64,000 nucleotides of DNA. Origin: Dichetophora obliterata. Lineage: Eukaryota > Arthropoda > Insecta > Diptera > Sciomyzidae. Under the pieces are notes generated by a model. It was not told the origin of the DNA. It searched no databases and saw only the letters and a program-made list of their open reading frames with translations. The stretch lies in NCBI GenBank assembly GCA_963920525.1, contig OY986437.1:54359830-54423829 (forward strand), given 5' to 3'. Below, one piece after another: positions 10,394 through 61,087 of the stretch. Position 1 is the first letter of the stretch. Each line of letters begins with the position of its first letter. The position numbers and the translations under genes are program-made.

Positions 10394-11160
10394 ATATGTC
10401 TGACTGTTTCGGTTTAGTTTTTTTGGAAATCAACATCCCATCGTCATTGTGTCTGACGATCGATATCACTATAAAAACATCTGAAATTGACAGAATCTTG
10501 AAGGAACTGCCAGAGGGTATTAAAGAAGTGCACATTTGGTACAATAGACTAAGCTCGCAATTTAAAAAAAAAATTGCTACGTTTAATTTGGAACTATCTC
10601 GAAACATCCCTTAGAAAGGGTCCTGTTGACTACATTCAAGAAAGCTGTTAGAAACAAAGTTATGAAGAGAGAAGTAATCGTCTTCAACGCAAAGATTCTG
10701 CTATAAATGTTATCAATGTTACATTTTCTGAGGCTTCCGCAGCAGTTGGAATATCCAAGTCATTTAATTTACTGGCCCAAACATCAAAATAAGTGAACGA
10801 GGGCATCAAAGAAAAAACCAGATATTACGAAGAAATATATGAATCTGGAAGCGACAGTAATAGTTCTGATGATAAGAGGTATATTATTACCATGTTGATT
10901 GTGGAATCCGTCGGATCGTATTCGGCGGATAAAATCCTATCCGCACTCACTTCACTTTCCGAAAAAAAATCCTATTGTTTAATCCGAGCGACTGCACTGC
11001 AATACCGATCCGCAAAATGAACTCCGAAAAAACTGCTGTTCAGCCGTTAAAACAAAACGACGAAATTTACAAAGCAGTGGAAAGTAATTAAAAGCGTAAT
11101 GAATAAATAATAACATAGACAAAATATACACTGAGAGAAATAATCAATATTAAAACTATT
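10394..11160 (+). other. Unrecognised degraded coding-like stretch
   Basis: 10396-10614 is an open 72-codon frame containing EIDRILKELPEGIKEVHIWY. A shifted frame then reads FSEASAAVGISKSFNLLAQT and, after one stop, EGIKEKTRYYEEIYESGSDS to about 10880. I do not recognise the protein. It could be the decayed interior of a transposon, since it sits beside foldback-arm sequence. 10885-10935 (GTTGATTGTGGAATCCG and flank) recurs inverted at about 13572-13612. Confidence 0.35.
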
Positions 11161-11185
11161 CACGCCCTTGCATAAATTCAATTTA

Positions 11186-11360
11186 AGGCTGTGTGCGAAT
11201 TGATATAAATGCAACCTAAACTAAATTCGGTCGATAAGTCAGTGCTTCCTAAATACTTTAGGAAATTCTCGAGCTACCTAAATGCTTCCTAAATTAGGAT
11301 GCACTGCCTTATCGACACTATTTAGTTTAGGTCGCATTTAGATCAATTCGCACACTGCCT
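11186..11360. mobile_element. 175-bp palindromic MITE, copy 2
   Basis: Same length and arms as the copy at 1887-2061, in the opposite orientation by its central asymmetry. It begins AGGCTGTGTGCGAATTGAT and ends GATCAATTCGCACACTGCCT. Confidence 0.85.
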
Positions 11361-11583
11361 AAATTCTTACGTAGAACACTTGGTTTTTGCGTATTTGAAT
11401 TTAAGCTAAGTTTGTTTTTTCTGATTTTGCCTTTCACTTCAAACGAAATTTAAAAAAGTTTAAATAAAATGCGTGCATAATTTAAATAGAAAGCGTATTG
11501 AAATTAATTTTAAATATTTACGTATTTGCTTTATGCAAATGCTTTATTGGTTCAAAAACAGCCCCGTTTTTTTGATAAATTTA

Positions 11584-11757
11584 CACTGTGTGCGAATTGA
11601 TCTAAATACGACCTAAACTAAATGCTGTCGATAAGGCAGTGTTTCCTAATTTAGGAATCATTTAGGTAGGTCGAGAATTTCCTAAATTATTTCGGAACCT
11701 CTGCCTTATCGACCCAATTTAGGTTAGGCCGCATTTAGATCAATTCGCACACAGCCT
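11584..11757. mobile_element. Palindromic MITE, copy 3
   Basis: Third member, only 223 bases beyond copy 2. It has ACTGTGTGCGAATTGATCTA at the left and CAATTCGCACACAGCCT at the right. It is more diverged in the centre (TTCGGAACCTCTGCC) and at the left end. Confidence 0.8.
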
Positions 11758-14700
11758 TAATTTTTTTATATGTTTGGTTTTGTTAGTTAAATTTTTATAT
11801 TATTTGTTTGTTTTATTTATGTATGTTTTTTTAAATACAATTTGATTTGTGAAAAACCTACTTGCTTTACTTTATCATAATCCAAAATTTTGGAACCATA
11901 TTTCAAGTCTCTGCTAAAATAACCATTTGGAGCGACGATGAGTGCGCCACTTCTTTTGAAAGGATGCTATTACATATTTTTACTGAGTTTTAATTTGATC
12001 ATGTGTTATCTTAGTGCAAGTTTTCGCTTTAACAAAGCTTAACATATTTCTAATGCAGTAAGGTTTATCTTTTATTTTGAGCCATGCAGAGAAGATCCCA
12101 GCAAAACATTTGAGAAAATGTGACATGCATTCTTATGGACACTGCTTTCAGAAGATATCCTATAAATCCAATTGTGCTTCTTTTTGGCCTTATCGAGAAG
12201 CGCTTTCAAGAGGCTTTCTTATAAACTACTTCTGGAAGTTATTCAATTAGTATTTAAATTCAATAAACGTAAAAAAAGTGCATATAAAAATAATATGTAT
12301 TTTAGATATTTTCCGTGGAATTTTTTTAACAAAAAACCCAGCCAAAATGCCGTAAAAATCGGAAAAGGGGAAAGGAAAACCCCCAACAAAACCTAAACAC
12401 TTCTCATTTCCAATACCAAAATCGCGGGAAAATCGGGAAAAGGAGATATTTTAGTGGGATTTTTCAAACCCCCCTAACCATTCCTTGGTATGCCTTCTTG
12501 AAGTTTTCTAGTGTATTAACATCTACCAGAATCCTTTCATTGAAGGGCTCAAAGAAATCTTGCATTAAAGAAATTCTGGAAGCACTTCTAGAGAAGATTA
12601 AGGAAAGCATTCCTTCCAATGTCATGCATCTGTTAAAAGAATGCCTTCTGGGTATGAAAGTGGAAGGAACGGAATTCAAGACTTTACATTCTTTTGTAAG
12701 CACTTCTTTTGCTGGAATATCACCAAATCACCAATTTTCATAGAACATGTCTCATAAAAAACAAAATATCGTCATTATTTGCAGGCTTTTGCTGCTGGGA
12801 CATATTTTATTCGATAAAACATACTTTTAGCAAACTTAAGCAAAACAATTAGAATATACCTAGATATACTTCTTTTTATTCTCTTTTAAACTGTTAAAAG
12901 CACTTTTTTCAATTCAACAATCACTACGATTTTGAAAATATCCGTAAAACGAAAGTTGTAATCAAAACATACCCCGAATAATTTCAATTAAATGGTTGCA
13001 ATTAAAGTAACTCAATTAGATGATTCGAAAGTTAGAGCAAAATTTAGGTTTTTTTTTAAACTATGAGTTTTTCCAACACTTGACTTTCAGATATCCTTGT
13101 AACCAAACGAAATAAAAAGTTTAAAAATCCTTCTTAGTTGAAGTTTTTCTATCAGAAAACAAAACTTTTTTGGGCTTTTTCGGAAATTGATTTTTACCTA
13201 TTTATGGCAAAAAAAAACACTGTGCGTCGCTCTGCGTTTGGTTGGTGTTTATTTTTTTTACGCTTGTTTTTTAAAAAAATTAAATTCCATTAACTTTTTA
13301 GATAGACACAAAAATTGATTAAATTGCCAATAAAATTAAATTCAAATTGCCAACGCTTTAAATATTGTATTTTTGTAAATTTTTTCGCAAATAGAATATT
13401 TGTGACATGTAGGAAATCTCACTCGAGCTAAGCGACCTGAAATAACTCTGTAAACGTCTATCACATTGAAATTTTTAAATTCATTTTTTACAAGACCGCA
13501 CCAATCCGCACCTATTTTTTAGCGGATGAAAAGTAAACAAATTTGTATGAAGTGCAGATCGGCTGCAACTGATCCACCGGATTCCACAATCAGCATAATG
13601 TACTTGATCGTATTGCTGCAAATATGACTAAAAACCAGGGACCAAAAATAATGATTATTTACCAAAATTGTAATAAAAAAATCATAATGTTCTACTTGTC
13701 GCAAAACACTTTTGAGTACACCGAATTGTTGCAATTTTGTTGCCTTTTCCAATTTTTATAAGCGTTATAAGTAAAAATTAAAAATAATTATTATAAACTG
13801 ATTTTTATGTTTTTGCTCAGAAACTGCTTTCAAACTTGTTTTTAATGCAGTACTTTCGAATAAAAAACGTAGCTGAAATCTTAAGGACAATTAATTTCAT
13901 TTATTTTTTCCCAAGTCCCAGCAAAATATTAATTACATTTTCAACATTAGAATTTGAAAATTACACAAAGCACAGTTACTTGCAACACAGTACACATAAT
14001 TATTTTAAGATTTTTTCTTGAATAGAGCACATCCTGTTTCATTTCAGTGGACTTCAACGTGAATAGCATGTATTCCCAAGCAGTTAAGCTTGAGTATTTA
14101 AATTGCGGTAACTGCAAATGATTATCGACAATTCAGGTTTAACAATGGCTTTTCTGGACTTCCTATAACTTCTTCCAGTCGCGATAATTCGAAAACAATT
14201 CTTTAATTGTTAACTTCCATTCCAGCACGATAAAATTGGCAAACAATCGTTGATTTCATTAAATAAATTTTGTTTTTCAACAGCAATTTTACTTGTCAAA
14301 ATATATTATGACAGTTTAAAGCAGCCATACATAGCTACACAAATAAATTGGTTACTAAACAATCAAAATAAGTAGTCGAATTAAAATTATATTAAAAGTA
14401 AATTTTCATTTGCTTAATTTAAGGCCAAACTACAATTAATTCTGTATTATATATTAAAACACGGCTCATTTTATTAAATTTTTAAGATTTTTGTTAAGTT
14501 TTTTTACATGTTCATACATAAAATCTGGGTACTTAAATGATTTATACGGTTACAAGTAAATTATGCATCCCTATGGCTGAACGAATAAAAATAAATTGTC
14601 AATAGTGACATTATAGCTACGCCAATGTTTTGCTCTCTCGTTTTTTGCTCTCGGAATTGCATCTACCTGGTTATTCTGCTATGGAACAGTCTACAACTGG

Positions 14701-15178
14701 AAAAACTGTCATTAGCTTTTGATTATAACCTGTCGAAATTACACTTCATTTGTGTCAGTAGTTCATAATCCTAAACCAATTTACATATTTGACGATTTAA
14801 AATTAATGTCAGAACTGATTTCAATTACTGAGCTGTATAATAAAAATCAACATATGATTTATTCTCTGATCAAAACAACAAAAATAAAAAAAATTTATTT
14901 TTGAGAAAAATAATATAAATGAAAAAACGCTTTTTGTTTCTGAGCAAAACAATAAAAATCAAAAAACTATTTTAATTTTTGAGGAAAATAATATAAATCA
15001 ACAAATTATTTATATTTGTGAGGATATAAGTCAAATAATATAATATACGTCAATATAAGTCAAAAATTTTTTTTTATTTCTGAACAAACAAATAAAAATC
15101 ATAAAACAATTAATTCTTGAGTTTTTTATATTGCTCATAATGAAGCAATATAAAAACATAGAAACACAAACGTTAAAG
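11758..15178. other. AT-rich stretch with no recognised gene
   Basis: Short frames are present, the longest at 12464-12743 on both strands, but none has recognisable motifs or coding support. The only structured item seen is the inverted copy at 13572-13612 of the GATTGTGGAATCCG block from 10885-10935. Confidence 0.6.
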
Positions 15179-15441
15179 AGCTTACACATTATAGAATCTG
15201 TTCGTCAAACGGCGGCCATGTTCGAACCAATTTGATAGTAAAGCAGCTAATTTGACGGTTCGTCGAACCTGTTGGCAAAAGTTTTTTATTTTCTCCTTCA
15301 AACCAGGATTGTGAAACAAAATTATGGCGTAAAACAAAAAAAAAGTTTGACGAACAGGTTGCTTTAATTTGAACGCTACCTCTATCGAACAAGTTAGACC
15401 CGTCATTTTGTTTGAAGAACAAGCTCGATAAAGTGTAAGCT
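15179..15441. mobile_element. 263-bp MITE-like inverted-repeat element
   Basis: 32-base imperfect terminal inverted repeats: AGCTTACACATTATAGAATC at 15179-15198 continuing through TGTTCGTCAAAC, against the complement of 15410-15441 (AGCTTACACTTTATCGAGCT, then TGTTCTTCAAAC). GTTCGTCAAAC also recurs inverted at 15343-15353. An open minus-strand frame over this region has no recognisable domain and is probably a chance frame. Confidence 0.6.
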
Positions 15442-15765
15442 GCTTTACATTGCAAGATAACGGACATTGCTCAGCTACAAAGTATTTGGTTGAAATAATC
15501 TGTGACATTGTTTTTGGTTTTGGTTTTTCTTTTTTAATTTTTAGAACACATTAAAAAAAATATAAAAAATAAATTAAATCATATCTGATAAGGTTAAACA
15601 TTAGACTAACAAACTGCATTCATATAATTTTGATATCTATTTAAGTTTAGTTGTTACAGCTGCTTAAAGTTTTTGTTAGGTGCTGGTTGTAATAAGCTGT
15701 GAGCTACTGTATTTAATTGAAGACATATTTTGACTTGATATTGCACTTCATTAATCAGCCTTATC

Positions 15766-15954
15766 GGGAATCATTTTTCACGCGGAATCGGAAAAGGCAG
15801 TTTTAATTTTTAAGATAAAGCTTAATAACATTTTGAAAATTTTTAATGCAAATTTGTTTATCAACCGTAATGAACAAATTAGCATTAAAAATTTTCAAAA
15901 TGTTCTTAAGCTTTATCTTAACCCTTTTCCGAATCCGCGTGAAAAATTATTCCC
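15766..15954. mobile_element. 189-bp hairpin element
   Basis: About 90-base arms: GGGAATCATTTTTCACGCGG, AAGATAAAGCTTAATAACAT and TTTTGAAAATTTTTAATGC on the left are mirrored in complement on the right, with a short loop near 15862. Length, full-length symmetry and lack of coding match a MITE. No target duplication was defined. Confidence 0.7.
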
Positions 15955-16227
15955 AATAGTTAATTCTGCACTCATCAAATTTCCTGCATTTAATCAATGT
16001 TAACAATTTTTTGATTAACTGCCAATTGAAAGAGTTTAGTTCTTTTGCTACATTTCTAAAACTCCATTTTAATTTGATTTGTTTAACAACAGTTTTGCAA
16101 TCTTTTGCTTAATTATACATTTCGTTTAGATTTTAAATTATTTCTATTTTATCTGTCATAAAGTCTTTTAATAAAGTACAGAGGACCACATTTTTTCACT
16201 AGAAGTTTGTAAACACAAAACAATAAT

Positions 16228-16448
16228 AGAGGTATTCACGATTTAGGCAAATGCTGTGCAGTTGAGGACTTGCGCAGTTGAGGACTCGCGCAGTTAGGTT
16301 TTCGTGAATACTGTCAAAATTTTCAATATGCACAAGTACACTACTGCTCAAGTCCTCAAGTTTGAGGCTACAGTAGAAAAGCACTTGTGCAGATTTTTGA
16401 TGAACATGTATCCTATTTTTGTAAAACGCACAAGTCCTCAACTGCACT
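16228..16448. repeat. Short repeats around a GCAGTTGAGGACT motif
   Basis: GCAGTTGAGGACT occurs twice in tandem at 16259-16288 with a third partial unit. GTATTCACGA and TCGTGAATAC bracket this block as inverted repeats, and AGTCCTCAACTGCAC returns in inverse orientation near 16432. It looks like a small decayed inverted-repeat element; function unknown. Confidence 0.4.
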
Positions 16449-19400
16449 GGATACCCTTTATGTTACAAAAAAGCATTGCAAAATCTTTATGTGCACACGT
16501 TTAAATACAAAAAACTTATATTTCACCAAAACAATTTCTTTTTTTATTTGGTCCAAATAAAATGAAAGGTTTTAAACTTTGATCAAGCGCTTGCAAGATG
16601 TTTTTGATTTGTGAAAACATAAGTCTTGAAACGTTTGTTGCACTTGCAACTAAAGATAGCCGATTGTTTAATAAATGCATACGTATAGTTTGATTTTTTT
16701 TTTTATTTTTTTTAATTGTTTTTGTTTTATGTAATAAATAATCTAACGCACAATACCACACCTTAGCGTTTTATGTATTTTTTTTTGTTGTCTTTGCTTT
16801 AAGCGGTCTGTTTTATTGCTATTTTTTATAATGTTGAAATGTTTTTCGGTTTATTTGATTATCTACTTGGTAGGTTGGTGTTTCCCATTAGGTTCTGATT
16901 TCAACAAACATATTTTATTTTCTTTGTTTTTTTTTAATCATTAATTTATTTTGAGTTTTAATAACTTAAGTCTATAAAATGATTTTGTTATAGCGCTTTT
17001 GCAGATGTGAAGAACGAACACGTTAAGACGTTTTACTGGCAACAGTTTTTCGAAATAGAAATACATGCAATTCGAACTGTTGAGTTTTGAGAAGGTGTGT
17101 TCGGCTCTTGGGATGCGAGGTGTCTACTGCTTACTTCTTTCTGTTGATGTTGTTGTTATTTTTAAATTGGTGTTTATTATTGTTCCTCTTACTGTTTTTG
17201 TTGATGTTGTTGTTACTTTTTAAGCATTTACACCAAGCTTTTAAAATGCATTTTTTTAATTCTTAAGAACGAACGAACGCTTTTTTATGTTAGTTATACA
17301 TTTCAATGAATTCAGTTTTTTTTTTGCTTCAGTTTTACTCAATAAACAACTAAGTTTTACATAATTTAACAGTAATTCTAAATACAACTACATTAGCATA
17401 TTTTTCTTGTATGTTTATGATTATATTTTTATTTATTATATATATATATATATTTATGTGTATGTTGTTTTCTGCTTTAATATTACTGTTTATTTGAAAT
17501 TTTTCCAAATTTTGTTTTTATGTTCTTTTCTAATTTTTAGTATAAAACAATCATCGAGCCAGGAATGGAAATTTAAAAAAAATATTTTTAATAAGTAGTT
17601 AAAATAAGAAATAGTATAGAACAAAATTTTAAACATTAAATCAAAATAAAAAATGCAATATTAAATTTCAATTAAAAAATTAAATACTTTTTAAAATTAA
17701 TTAAACTTAAATAAATTAATATTTGCGCATGTTTCAAAAAAGTTTTCCAAACCAAAATTATCGATGCGTGCCTTAGAGCACTGATGTTTATATTGCTGTT
17801 ATGTAAAACATTATTTACGTTATGCATTTAGGTTGGGGGTACAAAATTTCATGTTTTTTTTTTAATACAAAAAAATACTTTTTTTTCTATCATAACAATT
17901 ACATTTATTTTTTAAGATTTTTTAAGCATACATTTTTTTGACCGCTGCTTTTTCAAAAATTTTTAATTTATTTTTTTCATAACAATTTTTTTTTCATGTT
18001 TTAAAATTGTTTAGCACTGTTAACCATATTACTGAATTGCGTACAAAAAACTTATGTCAAAATTTATAAAACAAATTGATTTCAAACAATTTATACGTAC
18101 AAAGAACTTCTATTACAGTATTTTAGTTAGTTTTATTAAAATAAAAATGAAAAAAGTTAGTATTTAAAATAAAAAATAATAAATTTTTAATTTTAATTTA
18201 AAGAAAAATACACAAAAAATTTTAAAATAAAATTAAATTTACATTTTTTTTATCCAAAATATTTTCAAGAAAGAAATTAGAACTGTTGGTTGATTTATTT
18301 CTTAAGTCAAATCATGGAAATTTTCAAACATTTAATTTAGAAAAACTGACGCTCAAAAAAAGTTTAATTCACACATGTACAAAATTCTCTCTTCATTTCA
18401 AATTTTTCTATGAGAAAAAAGTTCAATAAAATGCTTCTTAAAGCTTAAACAAAAAGTTCATTTTTGAAAAAACTTTGCCTCTGTCTTGAACAAAAATTGT
18501 TCTTTAACAAAATTCAACCTCTACCTTGTACAAAATTCTTCCGGTCAAAACAGTTGCTCTTGCACAAAATTCTTTCTTGAATCCTTTTGTCTTCCTAGTA
18601 CAGAATTCTTTATTGGAAAAAGTTCTCGAAATGGAAGAATTAGATTCTGCCCAAACCTGAAACATATCTTCGAGCTAAAAGATGAATTTTTTCCCCAATT
18701 CTCTTATTACTAAAATATTCTAATATTTTTGCTTAGAGCTGGCGTTATGATAGTTATGACAATGGTCTAAGCTAATGGTCTAAGCTAAGCAGATGTTGCA
18801 AAATTTGTTTTTAAACTAGAAGAACATTGTTCAAGGGAGAATGAGAATTTTGGTATCTGCAGCTTCTAAGACTTTTCAAGATTGTGTTCTTTTATTTTCC
18901 AGCAGATAAGTTGCATTATTGATCTATTGATCTCAGTGCAATATGTGACTATTTAATAAATATTTTGAATAGGTATTTAAACCACAAAAAACCTTCAAAA
19001 GTTTCTTATCTCTTTTGAAAATATTTTATTTTAGTTTTTTTCTGGAGATATTTTCTGGAATTTCGAATTTTATCTTGTATTATAAGAAATTTTGATAAAG
19101 ATTTCTTCACTGTTTGTTAAAATTTTTCGTTAACTTAACCAAGTTTAACTCACCAAGGCATGGGGTTAAACTCAATTGTACAGCTTATTTAAAAAACAAC
19201 AATTTTTTCATTAAGCAAGTTGATAACATAAATTCAACTTTACAAACTGTGTAAATCTGGCTTAAACACCAATTTTTTAATGAGATTAACTCGTTAAGCT
19301 TTAATTAAGCCTTTATTTAAATTAAAAATAAATCAACTTAACAGCAGATTTTGACACAATAAATTTTTTTCGCAATTCGACAAAGTATCACAGAACATAA

Positions 19401-20290
19401 TACAAGTTACAAACATTGTCTGCATTCTAAAGAACTTGCCAAGCACCCAAACAATTTAAAAACAAAAAAGTTAATGGCCAAAATAGTTTCAACATATTTA
19501 AAAAAAAAAAACAATCCAAGTCAATCAAGTGTCCAGAGTGCAAAATATATAACGAAGCAAGATATATATTTTTGGGTTTTCCTTAAAGCTTGGTTTGTTT
19601 TTGAAATATGTAGTTGAGTAGTTTGGCCAGCAACCTGAGAGAAGCATATTTTTTCCAAACCCTTTTTTAAGGAGCAATGAAAACTATTTTTCCCACATTG
19701 GAGTTAAACATTGTTTTATGCTTGACCACATTATGCAAGCCATGTTGTCATCGTTGTCTCTGCTCTGAGCGCTGCTCTCTTTTATTATGCAATAACAACA
19801 AATGTCGGAGCTTCTTCAGTTATAAAAAATGTTTTAAGAATTTTTAATTTAATATATAATTTTTTACAAATTTTTTACAAATATTGCAGAAATGATTGCG
19901 ATCAACCTTAACATTGTTAACAACCAAGTATTTAATGTTCGCAACCGATTTGCAACAAGAGTAAAAGAAATTATCTAAAAAAAAAATAGATGAAAAATCA
20001 ACAATGTAATGATTATAGATGCATGTGTGGGTGAGTGTGTGAGTGTATATGTTTAAACAATGTTTTTATTAGGTGCACAAAATGTTTTTGTCGATTTTCA
20101 ATTTAAATATGTTTGTGTTTTTATTGTGTGGTGTTTTTTCCCCTTCAACTGAGTGGCTTCTTTTTTTAAAAGTTATTTTTCAATCAATAAAATTAAATAG
20201 ATTTGCTTAAAGCTGCCAACTGCTGTTACGCGCTCGCTTTAATCTTCCTTTTGTAGTCTAATTTTTCAGTAATTACTTTTTATAAAACAT
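16449..20290. other. AT-rich region downstream of SRPK, no recognised gene
   Basis: Long A/T tracts, a (TA)n run near 17438-17454 and short chance frames only. Candidate AATAAA signals for SRPK on the minus strand lie at about 20117-20123 and 20065-20070, so the right edge probably holds the SRPK 3'UTR. Confidence 0.5.
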
Positions 20291-20294
20291 ACGC

Positions 20295-20456
20295 CTAAAA
20301 GTATTCCGCAAACACAGCGTCGAGAGTGTCGATATCATGGGTGAAGTTAGCCCATTTGTTGTTGTTGATGGTGTTGTTGTTTTCTTCGTCGTCTTCGATG
20401 TCGAAGTAGTCGTCACTGTCAGCGTCATTGTTTTTGTCGATGATGTCGTTGGAAGG
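20295..20456 (-). other. Coding-like acidic tail beyond the SRPK stop, other frame
   Basis: Immediately after the SRPK stop the minus strand has an open frame rich in Asp and Asn: DSDDYFDIEDDEENNN, then NKWANFTHDIDTLDAVFAEY, ending TAG at 20297-20295. It is not in the SRPK frame. Removing a 65-nt intron (20480-20416, GT...CAG) would join KHA in frame to 39 tail residues. The donor (C|GTGGCT) is weak, so this may be an alternative C-terminus, a decayed ancestral tail or chance. Composition and the absence of stops favour past or present coding. Confidence 0.4.
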
Positions 20457-20467
20457 AAAATTTTATT

Positions 20468-58727
<38,260 letters not shown>

Positions 58728-58941
58728 TGCGGTTGTTCCTGCTGTAGTTGCTATTGTTGTTGCAGAGGTTACTTCTGGAGCAACTCCTGTTATTGTTGTG
58801 GTTTTGGTTGATGTTATATAGCACTAGCGCTGCGCTGCCCTGCAGGATGTCAATCTCAGGATAATTTCTGCCTTCAATTCTTCTTCGTCGTTAAATATTG
58901 CTTTGACTGGCTCTTTACACCGCTGCTTCTACTGCTACTGC
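58728..58941 (-). other. SRPK: Probable SRPK 5'UTR with upstream splice acceptor
   Basis: ACA/GCA-rich leader upstream of the ATG. TTTTTCTTCCGTTCAG on the minus strand, ending near 58942, is a good 3' splice site, implying a further non-coding first exon beyond 59 kb or outside the window. This boundary is inferred. Confidence 0.45.
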
Positions 58942-59836
58942 TGAACGGAAGAAAAATTTGAAGAAAAATTTTTGCGTTTATAATTTTGGAAGATTTCTTG
59001 GAAGTTTTCGTCGAAAACTATTTTTTTCCGAAAGTTAAAAATATTGAAAATGTTTGCTTTGACAAGTTTTTCACAAATTTCTATTCGTAGAAAATAGATT
59101 TGATTTTCGTTTTTTCTACATGTAAAAAGGTTATTTTTCGTCGTCGATATCGTCTTCTTGTCGTCCTCTTGTTAAACACACGAATTTGCTAGTACAAAAA
59201 AATAAAACAAAGTTGAACAAATCAAGTTCTAATTGGATCAATTTGTGCATCTCATTCTAGCTAATGCGTATGCCTTTAGTCAATAAAATTCACAATAGTT
59301 TAAAGCAGCTTGCATCTCTTTTTAACAAATAGCTCATGTAAGTAGAACGAGTAACGTTTGCAAATGTTACCAAAATAACGAATTGTTCTGACGAACCCAA
59401 ACGACGTTGCCAACTATTTTTTAACTTTACATCGTTTCTATCACTTCTTTTTGCACTTTTGCATATCTTCATTACACAATTTTGTTTTTTATTCAGCATT
59501 TAACTTCGGAAATAACATAAATTTTCTCACATGCACAACCTATACAACTCCTATGTTCAGCAAAGACATTATTTCTCCTAAGAAATTCCAAAGTTTTGCT
59601 GTAGATTGCTTTTTACTAGATGCACATTGATTTGCGTAAATGGCAGCAGCACTCGACGACATAAAATATGAAAGAAAATCGAACGAACTTTTTCCTTTCA
59701 GCAGAATGTACCGAAATCATTTCAGGCAGCATGTGGTTGTTTGTGCAAACAACGAGTAATTTGCTATTGTGAATTGAATGGCAAAGTCACGACTTTAAAA
59801 ATATTTAAGGGTGTATACTTACATTTTTATTCAAAA
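58942..59836. other. Upstream SRPK region, no recognised gene
   Basis: AT-rich with short CGTCGTC runs near 59140-59170. No gene, element or convincing promoter seen. Confidence 0.4.
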
Positions 59837-61070
59837 GGAGGTTTCAGACAATGCTACATGTCTATCCGACATGTAATTTGGCAAAATAACGGCATTTTTT
59901 TGTTGAGCTTTCACACATTCAGGTAGGACATGGCCACACCTCCTTTTATCGCCCACAAATCAATAAAAATGCTATATTTTAGACGGTTTTAGTGGTATAA
60001 GACGAAAATTTGGTAATTTAGTTTGTAAAGTTATTATCAGCAACTTTACTAAAAATTGGTTTCCACGCCCCCCTTTTACCGCATAAAAATCAGTGAAAAT
60101 ACTCTACTACAGGTGGTTTTGGTCGTATAAGACTACAATTTTGTAATTTAGTTCGTATGGTTACTATCGGCAACTGTATTAAAAATGGGTTTCCACGCCC
60201 CTTTTACCACCCACAAACCAGTGAGAATGCTATATTTCAGGCGGTTTTGATCGTATAAGATTAAAATTTGGTATTTTAGTTTGTATGGTTACTGTCAGCA
60301 ACTTTACTAAAAATGCGCTTCCACGCCCTCTTGTACCACCAACAAATCAGTGAAAATTCTATATTTCGTGCGGTTTTGTTCGTATAAGACTAAAGTTTTG
60401 TAATTTAGTTTGTATGGTTATTTTCGGCAACTGTCCAAAAAATTGCCGTTTTCGCACTAAAGCTACGCCTATTTATTGATATATCATTAAAATTAACTAC
60501 GTTGTCGTTTGAGCTGAAATTTGACTTAGTTTGCATGGTTACTTTCACCAAATGTACTAAAAATTGGTTTTCACGCCCCCTTTAACCGCCCACAAACCAA
60601 TGAAAATGATTTATTTGAGACGATTTGGGTCGTATTAGACCAAAATTTGGTAATTTAGTTCATATGGTTACTTTCAGCATCTATACTAAAAATGGTAAAT
60701 ATATTTAGCACTTCTTGGCATTTTTGTATATGGCAGTAAGGTGGTCTGTAGCAGGACAACGTATGCCGGGGAATACTGGTACACACAAAAAGATGGAGCT
60801 AAAGAAGTTTACTTCAGTTGTGTGGTCTAAAGCACAATCGTTTTTTTGCTTCGAGTAGCTGTTTACTCCTCGACGCAGAATACAAAATGCAATGAGTCTG
60901 ATGGACGAGCATTCACACATACTACATGTCAGATGGACCAACAGAAAAATCAAAATCATTTGGTATTCTTACTACACGTCAGATGGACATGTACTTTTAG
61001 CTATCACACATCGTACTTGTCATCGGACATGCAAAGTTTATCTCACATGTAGTATTGTCTGAAACCCCCC
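59837..61070. mobile_element. 1.2-kb TIR element containing a five-copy tandem repeat
   Basis: Left end GGAGGTTTCAGACAATGCTA then CATGT; right end is the complement of GGGGGGTTTCAGACAATACT then ACATGT. Between them lie about five ~125-base units (59935-60695) and, near the right end, repeats of CATGTCAGATGGAC. No transposase. No duplication defined; the right end abuts the next element by 17 bases. Confidence 0.65.
59935..60695. repeat. Tandem array, ~5 units of ~125 bp
   Basis: Unit: GGTTTCCACGCCCCCTTTTA, CCRCCCACAAATCAGTGAAA, ATGCTATATTTCAGGCGGTT, TTGGTCGTATAAGACTAAAA, TTTGGTAATTTAGTTTGTAT, GGTTACTTTCAGCAACTTTA, CTAAAAAT. A diverged insertion lies at about 60440-60520. Confidence 0.8.
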
Positions 61071-61087
61071 ACACAGTATCGCCACTA

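Noticed and set aside
12464..12743. Overlapping frames on both strands
   Set aside because: Neither shows domains, codon bias or context support.
15182..15508. 108-codon minus-strand frame
   Set aside because: Overlaps a MITE-like inverted repeat and has no recognisable motif.
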